Assembly (NCBI RefSeq): GCF_026153355.1
Contig: NZ_CP110636.1
Location: 5,952,001 to 6,016,000, forward strand
Direction of reading: 5' to 3'
Source: Streptomyces endophytica
GTDB taxonomy: Bacteria; Actinomycetota; Actinomycetes; Streptomycetales; Streptomycetaceae
Length of the DNA stretch: 64,000 nt
The translations under genes and the position numbers were made by a program. Within the stretch, counting starts at the first letter, position 1. Each line of letters starts with the position of its first letter. The notes below the pieces were generated by a model. It worked only from the letters and a program-made list of their open reading frames with translations. It did no database searches and was not told the origin of the DNA. Shown here piece by piece: positions 23,832 through 32,801 of the stretch.

Positions 23832-25013
23832 TCACGTCCTCCCGGCGCGCCCGGCCCCCGCGGCGCGCATCCGGCCCACGGCGTACACACAGCCGGCCAG
23901 CGCCAGGTCGGAGAGCAGCATGAAGCCGATCGAGTAGCTGCCCTTGGCGCTGTAGACGGCGCCCATGACCAGCGGCGGGACGAAGCCGCCGAGGCCGCCG
24001 GTGGCGCCGACGATGCCGGTGACGCTGCCGACCCCGGCCTGCGGCGTCACCCGGGAGACCAGCGCGAAGACCGAGCCGCTGGCCACGCCGAGGCCGGCCG
24101 CCATGACCAGGAAGTCGAAGGTGCCGACCGGGTCCAGCGGCGGGTCGAAGGCCTGGACGACGGCGAGCACGGCGACCGTGCCGAGCGCCCCGGCGGTGAC
24201 GACGGCCGGGTGCACCCGGTCCGAGCACCAGCCGCCGATCGGCCGGAAGGCCACCGTGACCAGCGCGAAGCCGGCCGCCTTGGTGCCCGCGTCGGTGACG
24301 TCGAGGTGGTACCAGGTCTGCAGGTAGGTCGGGAGGTAGACGCCGAACGCGACGATGCCGCCGAAGCCGATCGCGTACAGCGCGGCCAGCTCCCAGGTGG
24401 CGCGCAGCCGGCCGGCCTGGCCGAGCCGGGTGGCGAGCGGGGTCTCGGGCACCGGCCGGCTCGGGTGGTCGCTGATCATCAGGGCGCCGACGACGGCGAA
24501 GAGGGCGAGGCCCACGGCGACGACGAGATAGGGCAGGTTCTCGTCGTAGTGGTGGATGCGGGGGGTCAGATAGGCGGAGAGGGCGATGCCGCCCATGCCC
24601 ATCCCGAAGATCCCCAGGGCCAGCCCCCGCTTGCGGGGCGGGAACCAGGCGTTGACGAGCGGGATGCCGATGGCGAAGGTGGTGCCGCCCAGGCCGAGCA
24701 GGAAGCCGGTGCCGAGCAGCGCGCCGTAGGAGTGCTTGGCGGGGATCAGCAGCAGCACGGGCACGATGGTCAGCGTCGAGACCAGCGGGAACATCACCCG
24801 GGCCCCATAGCGGTCGGTGAGCGCGCCGACCGGGACCTGCCCCAGGGAGCCGACCAGCACCGGCACCGCCACCAGGGCCGACACCTGGACGTCGGTCAGG
24901 CCGAGGCCGCTCTTGAAGACGTTGCCGAGCGGGGAGATGAGGTTCCACGCCCAGAAGGTGACGGTGAAGCCGAGGGTGGCGACCGCGAGGTTCCGGTAGG
25001 CCGCCAGGGTCAC
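23832..25013 (-). CDS. narK: Nitrate/nitrite transporter, MFS family (NarK type)
   Basis: A 393-residue protein with about 12 membrane helices. NarK/NNP features include FTVTFWAWNLISPLG in helix 1, GALTDRYGARVMFP after helix 2, the nitrate signature GLGGTTFAIGIPLVNAWFP, and a second signature VTGIVGATGGLGGFVPP. The family moves nitrate and/or nitrite across the cytoplasmic membrane. The start is GTG at 25013, only 13 bases after the stop of the small membrane gene 25027-25203, so the two probably form an operon. No nitrate reductase gene is in the window. Confidence 0.92.
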   Translation of the reverse strand: MTLAAYRNLAVATLGFTVTFWAWNLISPLGNVFKSGLGLTDVQVSALVAVPVLVGSLGQVPVGALTDRYGARVMFPLVSTLTIVPVLLLIPAKHSYGALLGTGFLLGLGGTTFAIGIPLVNAWFPPRKRGLALGIFGMGMGGIALSAYLTPRIHHYDENLPYLVVAVGLALFAVVGALMISDHPSRPVPETPLATRLGQAGRLRATWELAALYAIGFGGIVAFGVYLPTYLQTWYHLDVTDAGTKAAGFALVTVAFRPIGGWCSDRVHPAVVTAGALGTVAVLAVVQAFDPPLDPVGTFDFLVMAAGLGVASGSVFALVSRVTPQAGVGSVTGIVGATGGLGGFVPPLVMGAVYSAKGSYSIGFMLLSDLALAGCVYAVGRMRAAGAGRAGRT

Positions 25014-25026
25014 GGGCGCACACTGC

Positions 25027-25203
25027 TCACCACGTCGGCGGCGCCGGCCAGCCCTGGTGGATGTCCGGGGCCAGGCTGCTGCTCGCGAGGTAGAAGCCGA
25101 GCAGTGCGCACACGAGGGCGTGCGAGAACTTGAGCTTTCCGCTGCGCAGGAAGATCACGGTCAGGGTCAGCAGCAGCAGTACGACCGAGATGGAAATCGC
25201 CAT
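25027..25203 (-). CDS. Small membrane protein encoded upstream of narK, 58 aa
   Basis: The ATG at 25203 (GAGGTGTGCGTCCC upstream) opens MAISISVVLLLLTLTVIFLR, one hydrophobic helix. A short loop (RSGKLKFSH) and a second helix (ALVCALLGFYLASSSLA) follow, with a C-terminal PDIHQGWPAPP tail. Small two-helix proteins of this type are frequent in Streptomyces; I know no tested function. It is probably co-transcribed with narK. Confidence 0.7.
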   Translation of the reverse strand: MAISISVVLLLLTLTVIFLRSGKLKFSHALVCALLGFYLASSSLAPDIHQGWPAPPTW

Positions 25204-25347
25204 GGGACGCACACCTCCTCAACCGCCGCCCGAACGGACGGCAAGGGGTGGCCAGTTTGGCGTATTTCGGGGTATGTCCGGTTCGAGGCCCGATGCTCCA
25301 TCCGGGTGTTCACTACGGGTCACCGGCCGGGAAGGACACCCGGCGGC

Positions 25348-25363
25348 AGTGACGTGGATCACA
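25348..25363. promoter_or_regulatory. CRP/FNR-type palindrome
   Basis: AGTGACGTGGATCACA fits the CRP/FNR-family operator pattern GTGA-N6-TCAC exactly. It lies between the divergent narK operon (start 25203) and the transpeptidase-like gene (25446). Spacing allows control of either. The sequence match is plain; the regulator and target are inferred. Confidence 0.5.
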
Positions 25364-25445
25364 TCACTCCCCGCAACGGAGTCGCGGCATTGCCCGTCTT
25401 AGCGGCCGAACATCGCCGCCCCTCCCTGACCTCAGACGGACCCCC

Positions 25446-26137
25446 ATGCCCCTTCGCCCCTCCCCCGCCGCAGGCCCTGGCGCGCCGCACTCGCCCTGGC
25501 CGGGGTGGTCGGCGCGGGCACGCTCACCGCGTGCGGGGTCGGCGCGGCGCCGGGCGCCCAGGGTTCTCCGGTGCGGGTGACGCTGGGCGCGGCGAACGGG
25601 ACCCGGACCGTCCAGGCCGGCGACCGGCTGCGGGTGACCGTGCAGGGCGGGGTGCTGACCGAGGTGACGGTCGCCGACCCCCGGGGGCGGCGACTGCCCG
25701 GCGGTCTCGGCGGCGGCGGAACCGTATGGACCGCCAGCGCGCCGGCCGCGCCGGACACCCGGTACTCCGTCCTCGCCCGGACGAAGGACGACCGGGGCGG
25801 CCAGGGCGCGGCCAAGGAATCGCTGACCACGGCGACGGCGGCCCGGCTCGACGAACCGGCGGTCGCGCCGGACGGGGTGGCCTCGGGCGGCGGCCGTCAC
25901 CTCGCGACGGCCGATGACCCGAACCTCACGATCGGCCGGACATGCACCGACTCGGCTCCGGCGCGGGATTGTGGCAAGGTCCGGGTGGGTGAACCCAGTA
26001 CAGTCACCGCATCCTCCGTACGAGGGAAAGACGATACGACCATCGGGATCGGAGACTGGAATGCCGAGCCCGTGCCCGGTGGGCGGGGAACCGCACCCTC
26101 GCGTCGAGCAGCTGACCCCTTTCAGAGCCTAGTGTGA
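25446..26137 (+). pseudogene. Truncated L,D-transpeptidase-like lipoprotein (first Ig-like domain only), also frame-broken
   Basis: The ATG at 25446 gives MPLRPSP. One C added to the five-C run at 25462-25466 continues as RRRPWRAALALAGVV and the lipobox LTAC. The following SPVRVTLGAANGTRTVQAGDRLRV... region resembles the first bacterial Ig-like domain of actinobacterial L,D-transpeptidases (up to about 25850). The second Ig domain and the catalytic YkuD domain with its SHGC-type cysteine are absent. Instead, low-complexity sequence with no recognisable fold runs to the stop, 5 bases before lysX. Read as written, it is a remnant that cannot cross-link peptidoglycan; a small lipoprotein role cannot be excluded. 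Confidence 0.6.
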
Positions 26138-26141
26138 CGGA

Positions 26142-29100
26142 ATGAGCACCGTGCAGGACCAGGATCAACTCACGGGGTGGCGGCGCTTCCGGCGTCGCGT
26201 CCCGAACGGCTTCGCCATCATCTTCAGCGTGCTGGGGCTCTTCTGCGCCCTGACGGCGCTGATCGGGCCCCTCCGGCGCGGACTCCATCCGGTGATCTAC
26301 TGGCTGGACACGCTCACGATCCCGGTGGCGCCGAACTTCGCCTACGCGGCGTTCCTCTTCCTCCTGGCCGCGGCGATGACCGCGCGCAAACGCGTGGCGC
26401 TGTGGTTCGTCGTCGCCTACATGGTGCTGGTCACCCTCGCCGACGCCCTGTTCCTGGCCGCGGGCTACTGGGAGTTCGCCATCTCGCTGGTGCTGTGCGC
26501 CGGCGCCCTGGTGCTGCTGCTCGTCTCGCACCGTGAGTTCTACGCGATCACCCGGCGCGGTGCGTTCCTGCGCGCCATCGGGGTGCTGATCGGCGGGCTC
26601 GTGGTGGCGGTGCTGATCGGCTGGGGGCTGGTGACGCTGGCGCCCGGCACGCTGGAGGCCGGCGGCGGCAACCGCCTGCTGTGGGCCGCGAACCGGGTCT
26701 GCGGCGGGCTGGTCGGCGGCCGGCTGGTCGAGGGCCATCCGCCGCACTGGACCAGCACGGTCCTGGGGCTGCTGGGCGCGCTGGCGCTGCTGAACGCCGC
26801 GGCCGCGCTGTTCCGTTCGCAGCGCATGGAGGCCGCGCTGCACGGTGACGAGGAGGCCCGGATCCGGGCGCTGCTGGACCGTTACGGCAGCCAGGACTCG
26901 CTCGGCTACTTCGCCACCCGCCGCGACAAGGCCGTGGTCTTCTCCCCCAGCGGCAAGGCCGCCGTCACCTACCGCGTCGAGGCCGGCGTCTGCCTGGCCA
27001 GCGGTGACCCGGTCGGTGACCGGGAGGCGTGGACGCAGGCGATCGAGGCCTGGCTGGAGGTCGCCGGACGGTACGGCTGGCAGCCGGCCGTGATGGGCGC
27101 CAGCGAGAGCGGCGCCAAGGCGTTCGCCCGCAGCGGGCTGGGCGCGCTCCAGCTCGGCGACGAGGCGATCCTGCACGTGAAGGACTTCGACCTGGACGGC
27201 CGGGAGATGCGGGTGACCCGCCAGGCCGTCAACCGCGTCGAGCGGACCGGCGCGACCTTCCGGGTGCGCCGGCACTCGGCGCTGACCGACGCGGAGATGC
27301 AGGAGGTCATCCACCGGGCGGACGCCTGGCGGGACACCGAGACCGAGCGCGGCTTCTCGATGGCGCTGGACCGGCTCGGCGACCCGGAGGACGGGGACTG
27401 CCTGCTGGCCGAGGCGTTCGACGGCGACGGCAACATGATCGCGCTGCTGTCCTTCGTCCCCTGGGGCCCGGACGGCATCTCGCTGGACGTGATGCGCCGC
27501 GACCGCACCGCGCCCAACGGCGTCATGGAATTCATGGTGGCCCGGCTGTGCGCCCAGGCCGGGTCGTTCGGCGTGCGCCGGATCTCGCTGAACTTCGCGG
27601 TGTTCCGTTCCGCCTTCGAGGAGGGCGCGCGGATCGGTGCCGGCCCGGTGCTGAAGTTCTGGCGCCGGCTGCTGCTGTTCTTCTCCAAGTGGTGGCAGCT
27701 GGAGGCGCTCTACCGCTCCAACGCCAAGTACAACCCCGAGTGGTACCCGCGGTTCCTGTGCTACGCGGACGCCGGCGCGCTGGCCCGGATCGGCCTGGCC
27801 TCCGGTATCGCCGAGGGCTTCGTGGCCGTACCGAGCCTGGGCAAGCTGTGGGGCAAGGGCCACAAGAAGCGGATGCTGGCCCCGGCGAGCACCGCCGGCC
27901 TGCCGTCGCTGGACGAGCTCGGTCTGGTGCAGGCGGCGCCGGCCACCGAGGAGGAGCTGCACGAGCGGGAACTGGCCGCGCTGCCCGAGCAGGTGCGGGT
28001 GCGCCACCGCAAGCTGGAGCGGCTGCGCGCGGACGGCACCGACCCGTACCCGGTGGGCGTGACGCGCACGCACACCCTGGGCGAGGTCCGCGCCGAGTAC
28101 CCGGAGCTCGCGGCCGGGGTCCGGACCGGCAAGGCCGTCACCATCGCCGGCCGGGTGCTGCGCACCCGCGACCACGGCGGTGTGGTCTTCGCGGAGCTGC
28201 GCGACTGGTCCGGCGATCTGCAGATCGCGCTGACCCGGGACGGCGCCGGCAAGGAGCTGCTGGACCGGTTCGGTTCGGACATCGACCTGGGCGACCACGT
28301 CGAGGCCGAGGGCGAGATCGGCGCCAGCGACCGCGGTGAGCTGACCGTGTTCGTCACGCAGTGGCGGCTGACCGCCAAGTGCCTGCGGCCGCTGCCCGAC
28401 AAGCGGCGCGGACTGTCCGACCCGGAGGCCAAGGTCCGCCAGCGCTATGTGGACCTGGTCGTCTCGCCGGACGCCCGGGAGACCGTACGGGCCCGCAGCA
28501 CGGCCGTGCAGGCACTGCGCCAGGGGCTGATCGACCGGGGTTACCTGGAGGTCGAGACGCCGATGCTCCAGCAGATCCACGGCGGCGCCAACGCCCGCCC
28601 GTTCCACACCCACATCAACGCCTACGACCTCGACCTGTACCTGCGCATCGCACCGGAGCTGTATCTGAAGCGGCTGTGCGTGGGCGGTATGGAGAAGGTC
28701 TTCGAGATGGGGCGGACGTTCCGCAACGAGGGCATCTCGTACAAGCACAACCCCGAGTTCACGATGCTGGAGGCGTACCAGGCGTTCGCCGACTACGACG
28801 TGATGCTCGACCTGACCCGGGAGCTGATCCAGGGCGCCGCGATCGCCGCGTTCGGCAGCGCCACCGCCCGCAAGGCGGACGCCCACGGCAAGCTCGTCGA
28901 GCACGACATCTCGGGGATCTGGCCGGTCAAGACGGTATACGGCGCGATCTCCGAGGCGCTCGGCGAGGAGGTCGACGCGGACACCGAGGCGGATCGGCTG
29001 CGCCGGCTGTGCGGTGCCGCGGCGGTGCCGGTGAAGCCGGAGATGGGCCGCGGCGACATCGTGCTGGAGATGTACGAGCGCCTGGTGGAGGAGAAGACCC

Positions 29101-29459
29101 AGCTCCCCACGTTCTACAAGGACTTCCCCACCGATGTCTCGCCGCTGACCCGGCAGCACCGCAAGGACCCGCGGCTCGCCGAGCGCTGGGACCTGGTCGC
29201 GTTCGGCACCGAACTGGGCACCGCCTACTCGGAGCTGACCGACCCGGTCGAGCAGCGGCGGCGGCTGACCGCGCAGTCGCTGCTGGCGGCCGGCGGTGAC
29301 CCGGAGGCGATGGAACTGGACGAGGACTTCCTCCAGGCGCTGGAGTACGCGATGCCGCCGACCGGTGGTCTGGGCATCGGCGTGGACCGGCTGGTGATGT
29401 TCCTGACCGGTCTGTCGATCCGCGAGACGCTGCCGTTCCCGCTGGTCCGGCGGCGCTGA
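26142..29459 (+). CDS. lysX: Bifunctional lysylphosphatidylglycerol synthetase / lysyl-tRNA synthetase
   Basis: A 1105-residue protein from the ATG at 26142. Six or seven membrane helices occupy about residues 20-230. A cytoplasmic MprF-type lysyl transferase domain (DUF2156; about 240-570, with GYFATRRDKAVVF and APNGVMEFMVARL) follows. An OB-fold (GKAVTIAGRVLRTRDHGGV) leads into a class II lysyl-tRNA synthetase core with motif 2 FRNEGISYKHNPEF and motif 3 GLGIGVDRLVMF. The protein charges tRNA with lysine and moves the lysine to phosphatidylglycerol, lowering surface negative charge and raising resistance to cationic peptides, as shown for mycobacterial LysX. A perfect terminator follows. 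Confidence 0.96.
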   Translation: MSTVQDQDQLTGWRRFRRRVPNGFAIIFSVLGLFCALTALIGPLRRGLHPVIYWLDTLTIPVAPNFAYAAFLFLLAAAMTARKRVALWFVVAYMVLVTLADALFLAAGYWEFAISLVLCAGALVLLLVSHREFYAITRRGAFLRAIGVLIGGLVVAVLIGWGLVTLAPGTLEAGGGNRLLWAANRVCGGLVGGRLVEGHPPHWTSTVLGLLGALALLNAAAALFRSQRMEAALHGDEEARIRALLDRYGSQDSLGYFATRRDKAVVFSPSGKAAVTYRVEAGVCLASGDPVGDREAWTQAIEAWLEVAGRYGWQPAVMGASESGAKAFARSGLGALQLGDEAILHVKDFDLDGREMRVTRQAVNRVERTGATFRVRRHSALTDAEMQEVIHRADAWRDTETERGFSMALDRLGDPEDGDCLLAEAFDGDGNMIALLSFVPWGPDGISLDVMRRDRTAPNGVMEFMVARLCAQAGSFGVRRISLNFAVFRSAFEEGARIGAGPVLKFWRRLLLFFSKWWQLEALYRSNAKYNPEWYPRFLCYADAGALARIGLASGIAEGFVAVPSLGKLWGKGHKKRMLAPASTAGLPSLDELGLVQAAPATEEELHERELAALPEQVRVRHRKLERLRADGTDPYPVGVTRTHTLGEVRAEYPELAAGVRTGKAVTIAGRVLRTRDHGGVVFAELRDWSGDLQIALTRDGAGKELLDRFGSDIDLGDHVEAEGEIGASDRGELTVFVTQWRLTAKCLRPLPDKRRGLSDPEAKVRQRYVDLVVSPDARETVRARSTAVQALRQGLIDRGYLEVETPMLQQIHGGANARPFHTHINAYDLDLYLRIAPELYLKRLCVGGMEKVFEMGRTFRNEGISYKHNPEFTMLEAYQAFADYDVMLDLTRELIQGAAIAAFGSATARKADAHGKLVEHDISGIWPVKTVYGAISEALGEEVDADTEADRLRRLCGAAAVPVKPEMGRGDIVLEMYERLVEEKTQLPTFYKDFPTDVSPLTRQHRKDPRLAERWDLVAFGTELGTAYSELTDPVEQRRRLTAQSLLAAGGDPEAMELDEDFLQALEYAMPPTGGLGIGVDRLVMFLTGLSIRETLPFPLVRRR

Positions 29460-29486
29460 GCCGGAGCCGGCGCAGCACACGTGAGA

Positions 29487-29513
29487 AGGCCACCACCCTC
29501 GGGGTGGTGGCCT
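29487..29513. terminator. Bidirectional hairpin terminator between lysX and the polyol operon
   Basis: A perfect 12-bp stem (AGGCCACCACCC at 29487-29498 with 29502-29513) and a 3-base TCG loop. It lies 27 bases after the lysX stop and 21 bases after the stop of the convergent dehydrogenase gene, so it can serve both strands. Confidence 0.85.
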
Positions 29514-29534
29514 CTCGCCTACCGCGGGGCGCGC

Positions 29535-30578
29535 TCAACTCCCCTGGAATACCTCGGGGTTGGCGCAGTGCACCAGCGCCTCGCCGCGCAGGTGGCGGCC
29601 GACCTCCTCGGCGACGATCCGGGCCGCCTTGTGCGCGACCTCCTGGCTGCCGCCCGCGATGTGCGGGGTGAGCACCACGCCGGGGGCGGTCAGCAGCCGG
29701 GAGCCGGCCGGCAGCGGCTCCTCGGGGAAGACGTCGAAGGCCGCGCCGGCCAGTTGCCCGGCGTCCAGGGCGTCGCACACCGCGTCGTAGTCGAGGAGCG
29801 CGCCGCGGGCGCAGTTGACCAGGATCGCGCCGCGGCGCATCGCGGCGAGCTGCTCGCGGCCGATCATGCCGCGGGTCTCGTCGGTGACCCGGGCGTGCAG
29901 CGAGACGATGCGGGAGCGGCCGAGCAGTTCGTCGAGGGTGACCTGCTCGGCGACGCCGGCGAGGGCCTCGGGACGGACGTACGGGTCGTGGACCAGGACG
30001 TGGGCGCCCATCGCGGCCAGGACCTTGGCGACCCGGCTGCCGATGGCGCCGTAGCCGATCAGGCCGACGGTGGCGCCGTCGATCTCGATGCCGCAGCGGT
30101 CGTAGTCGTAGTAGTCGCCGCGCCAGACTCCCCGGCGCAGATCCGTGTGGGTGTCGCCGACGCCGCGGGCGGCGGCCAGCATCAGGGTGAGGGTGTGCTC
30201 CGCGGTGGCGGTGGCGTTGCGGCCCGGGGCGTGGCAGACCGGGACGCCGTGCCGGGTGGCGGCTTCGAGGTTGACGTTGACCGGGCCGCCGCGGCTGGTG
30301 CAGAACAGCTTGAGGTCCGGGCAGTGGGCGAGGATCCGCTCGGTGAGCGGGCCGTGCTCGGTGACGCAGATCTCGACGCCGCGCAGCGCCTCGATCATCT
30401 CGTCCTCGGTGCCGGAGGCCTCGATGACCTCACCGACCGGGCCGAAGGGGGTGTGCGGCCAGTCGTAGCGGAGCTCGCGGATGTCCAGCGGGGTGTCCCC
30501 GGCGGCCGCGCGCACGGCCTCGGCGAACAGGCCCGGGCGGATGAAGTGGTTGCCGGCGGCGAGGACGGTGGTGCTCAT
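29535..30578 (-). CDS. D-2-hydroxyacid dehydrogenase (NAD-dependent), last gene of the polyol operon
   Basis: A 347-residue member of the D-isomer-specific 2-hydroxyacid dehydrogenase family. The Rossmann motif is GLIGYGAIGSRVAKVLAAMG. The catalytic Arg is in LVNCARGALLD, the Glu in DVFPEEPL and the His in LTPHIAGGS. It should oxidise or reduce a D-2-hydroxy acid or related sugar acid; PhosphoSerA-like ACT domains are absent. It sits 70 bases downstream of the phosphatase gene, with two FGGY kinases and a polyol-type permease further upstream. This suggests a role in breakdown of a sugar acid or polyol rather than serine biosynthesis. Confidence 0.88.
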   Translation of the reverse strand: MSTTVLAAGNHFIRPGLFAEAVRAAAGDTPLDIRELRYDWPHTPFGPVGEVIEASGTEDEMIEALRGVEICVTEHGPLTERILAHCPDLKLFCTSRGGPVNVNLEAATRHGVPVCHAPGRNATATAEHTLTLMLAAARGVGDTHTDLRRGVWRGDYYDYDRCGIEIDGATVGLIGYGAIGSRVAKVLAAMGAHVLVHDPYVRPEALAGVAEQVTLDELLGRSRIVSLHARVTDETRGMIGREQLAAMRRGAILVNCARGALLDYDAVCDALDAGQLAGAAFDVFPEEPLPAGSRLLTAPGVVLTPHIAGGSQEVAHKAARIVAEEVGRHLRGEALVHCANPEVFQGS

Positions 30579-30648
30579 GGGGTCTTCTTCTCCTGGAGCG
30601 GTGGGCGTACGGGCGGGTGCGTACGGGCGGTGTGCGTACGCCGGGTGG

Positions 30649-31275
30649 TCAGTGCAGGGCGGGGGCCTGGGCGAGCGCCGGGGTGTTGAGGCTGAGCAGC
30701 GCGGTGCGGCCGTGGCCGTGGCGGATCTCGGTGAGGGCGCCGTTGTGGAGCCGGGGGAAGACCCGGCGGTAGTCGGCGAGCGGGATGCCGAGCAGGTGGC
30801 AGAGGAGGATCCGCAGCAGGGTGGAGTGGGCGACGACCAGGATGCGGCCGTCGGGGTGGGCGCGGGCGAGGTCGGCGAGGCAGTCGGCGGCGCGTTCGGC
30901 GGCCTGCCGCGGGTGTTCGCCGTCCGGCAGGTGGTGCGCGACCGGGTCGGCGAGGAAGGCGGCGACCCGCTCCGGGAAGCGGGTGCGCATCTCGTCCCGG
31001 GTCAGGCCCTCGCCCCGGCCGAAGTCGAGCTCGTAGAGCCGTTCGTCGACGTGCGGGGTTAGCCCGCAGGCCGCGGCGGCGGGGGCGGCGGTCAGCCGGG
31101 CGCGGGAGAGCGGGGAGCTCCAGATGCCGGTCAGGTGGGCGGTGGTGGCCCAGGTGGCGAGGGTGGCGGCCTGTTCGCGGCCGAGGTCGGTGAGCGGGAC
31201 GTCGGTGCGGCCGGCGTAGCGGTTCTCCGCGTGCCAGACGGTTTCGCCGTGGCGTACGAGGATGAAGTGGGTCAC
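30649..31275 (-). CDS. Histidine phosphatase family protein (phosphoglycerate mutase-like)
   Basis: A 208-residue protein from the GTG at 31275, overlapping the kinase stop (GTGA). LVRHGETVWHAENRYAG carries the phospho-accepting His. VDERLYELDFGRGEGLTRDE supplies the acidic residue and VVAHSTLLR the second His. The length and single-domain layout fit sugar-phosphate phosphatases such as CobC/GpmB-like proteins. Its position between a kinase and a dehydrogenase suggests it acts on a phosphorylated intermediate of the same pathway, possibly to relieve sugar-phosphate build-up. The substrate is unknown. Confidence 0.88.
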   Translation of the reverse strand: MTHFILVRHGETVWHAENRYAGRTDVPLTDLGREQAATLATWATTAHLTGIWSSPLSRARLTAAPAAAACGLTPHVDERLYELDFGRGEGLTRDEMRTRFPERVAAFLADPVAHHLPDGEHPRQAAERAADCLADLARAHPDGRILVVAHSTLLRILLCHLLGIPLADYRRVFPRLHNGALTEIRHGHGRTALLSLNTPALAQAPALH

Positions 31276-32801
31276 GGTGCGGCCCTCCTGCGGGCGTGGT
31301 CGGCCACGGTCTGGCCGAGCCAGCCACGGCGGGTGAGTTCGTCGACGAAGCGGAGGTAGACGGGGAGGTGGCGGGCGGTGCGGGCCGGGTCCGGGCGGAG
31401 CTCGCGGTCGATCCGGACCATCGCGGCGGCCGCGTCCACCAGGCGGGTGCCGTCGGCGGTGGCGGCGAGGACGGCCATCCCGACGGCGCCCTCGGCCTGC
31501 TCCGGCAGCCGTACGGGACGGCCCAGGACGTCGGCGCGCAGTTGGCACCAGTAGGCGTTGCGGGCGCCGCCGCCGGTGAGGGTGAGCGGCCCGTCGACCG
31601 GCGCGCCGAGGTGGTCGAGGTAGTCGAAGCAGAGCCGTTCCAGGCAGGCCACGCCGAGCAGGTGGGCGTGGAACTCCTCGGCGCGGGTGGCGGGGTGGCC
31701 GAGGAGGAAGGGCCGGGCGTCCGGTGCGCGGAAGGGGAAGCGTTCGCCGCCGGTGGAGACCAGGGGGTAGGCGACCGCGTCCGCGGCGTCCGGGTCCAGG
31801 GCGGCGGCCTGCGCGGTGAGGGCGTCGAGGTCCTCACCGGGGAAGTGCCGGGTGAGGACGCCGGCGCCGCTGCTGGAGGCGCCGCCCGGCAGCCAGGTGT
31901 CGTCCGGGCCGCGGTGGCAGTAGACGACGCCGGCCGGGTCGCGGACGAGGTGCGGGCTGGTGCCCTTGAGGACGAGGGTGGTGCCCAGCACCGAGTTCCA
32001 GGCGCCCGGTGCCAGCGCCCCGGCGCCGATCTGCGCGGCGCAGCCGTCGGTCATCCCGGCGACGAGCGGGACGCCTTCGGGGATGCCGGTGGCCGCGGCG
32101 GCCCGGGCGCAGACCGCGCCGAGCACCGTGCCGGGGCGGACGACCCGGGGCAACAGCCCGGCGGGCACGCCGAGTTGCTGCATGACACGGTCCGGCCAGC
32201 GTTCCTCGACGAGGTGGTAGCCGGTCTTCAGGGCGTGACTGGCGTCGCTGGCGACCTGGTGGCCGGCCAGCCGCCAGGTGATCAGGTCGACCTGGTGCAG
32301 CAGCCGGGCGCCGGGCGGGAGTTCGGGACCGTCGGCCAGCAGGGCGACGAGTTTGGGCAGGGCCCAGGAGGGCTGCATGCTGCGGTAGCCGAGTTCCTGC
32401 CAGACCGCGGCGCCGGCGGTGTTGACGGCGGTGGCCCGGTCGGCGGCGCGGCCGTCGTCGTACATCAGCCCCGGGGTGAGCGGGGTGCCGTGGGCGTCGG
32501 CGAGCAGCACGGTGCCCGAGGTGCCGTCGATCGCCAGGCCGCGGATCCGGCGGGGGTCGAGGCCGGTCAGCGCCTCCCGGCAGGCGGCGGCGAGCGCCTG
32601 CCACCACTCCTCGGGGTCCTGTTCGTGCCGGTCGCCGTCGCGCCGGCTGGTCAGTGGGCGGGCGGCGGTGGCGAGGACCCGTCCGGTGCCGTCGACGGCG
32701 GCGCAGCGGGCGCTCTGGGTGCCGAGGTCGAGGCCGAGCCAGACGCCGTCGGGGTCGGGGGCGGCGGCCGGGGCGTGGCCGGGGTGGTGCGGGTCAGACA
32801 A
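31272..32801 (-). CDS. FGGY-family carbohydrate kinase, D-ribulokinase-like (SePSK / AtXK-1 type)
   Basis: A 509-residue protein. After an 18-residue Pro/Ala/His-rich leader (DPHHPGHAPAAAPDPDG) the kinase starts LGLDLGTQSARC. IDGTSGTVLL, SHALKTGYHL, MTDGCAAQIGAGA (catalytic Asp), SVLGTTLVLKG and WLPGGASSSG match the cyanobacterial/plant XK-like kinases shown to prefer D-ribulose, not classical XylB. It probably phosphorylates a ketopentose made by the pathway. It overlaps the next kinase upstream by 8 bases and the phosphatase downstream by 4, so the three are tightly coupled. The substrate is inferred from motif resemblance. Confidence 0.85.
   Translation of the reverse strand: MSDPHHPGHAPAAAPDPDGVWLGLDLGTQSARCAAVDGTGRVLATAARPLTSRRDGDRHEQDPEEWWQALAAACREALTGLDPRRIRGLAIDGTSGTVLLADAHGTPLTPGLMYDDGRAADRATAVNTAGAAVWQELGYRSMQPSWALPKLVALLADGPELPPGARLLHQVDLITWRLAGHQVASDASHALKTGYHLVEERWPDRVMQQLGVPAGLLPRVVRPGTVLGAVCARAAAATGIPEGVPLVAGMTDGCAAQIGAGALAPGAWNSVLGTTLVLKGTSPHLVRDPAGVVYCHRGPDDTWLPGGASSSGAGVLTRHFPGEDLDALTAQAAALDPDAADAVAYPLVSTGGERFPFRAPDARPFLLGHPATRAEEFHAHLLGVACLERLCFDYLDHLGAPVDGPLTLTGGGARNAYWCQLRADVLGRPVRLPEQAEGAVGMAVLAATADGTRLVDAAAAMVRIDRELRPDPARTARHLPVYLRFVDELTRRGWLGQTVADHARRRAAP

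Noticed and set aside
26142..29459. Two separate genes (membrane transferase and lysyl-tRNA synthetase)
   Set aside because: The frame is continuous, with no internal start or stop, and the fused order is that of LysX.
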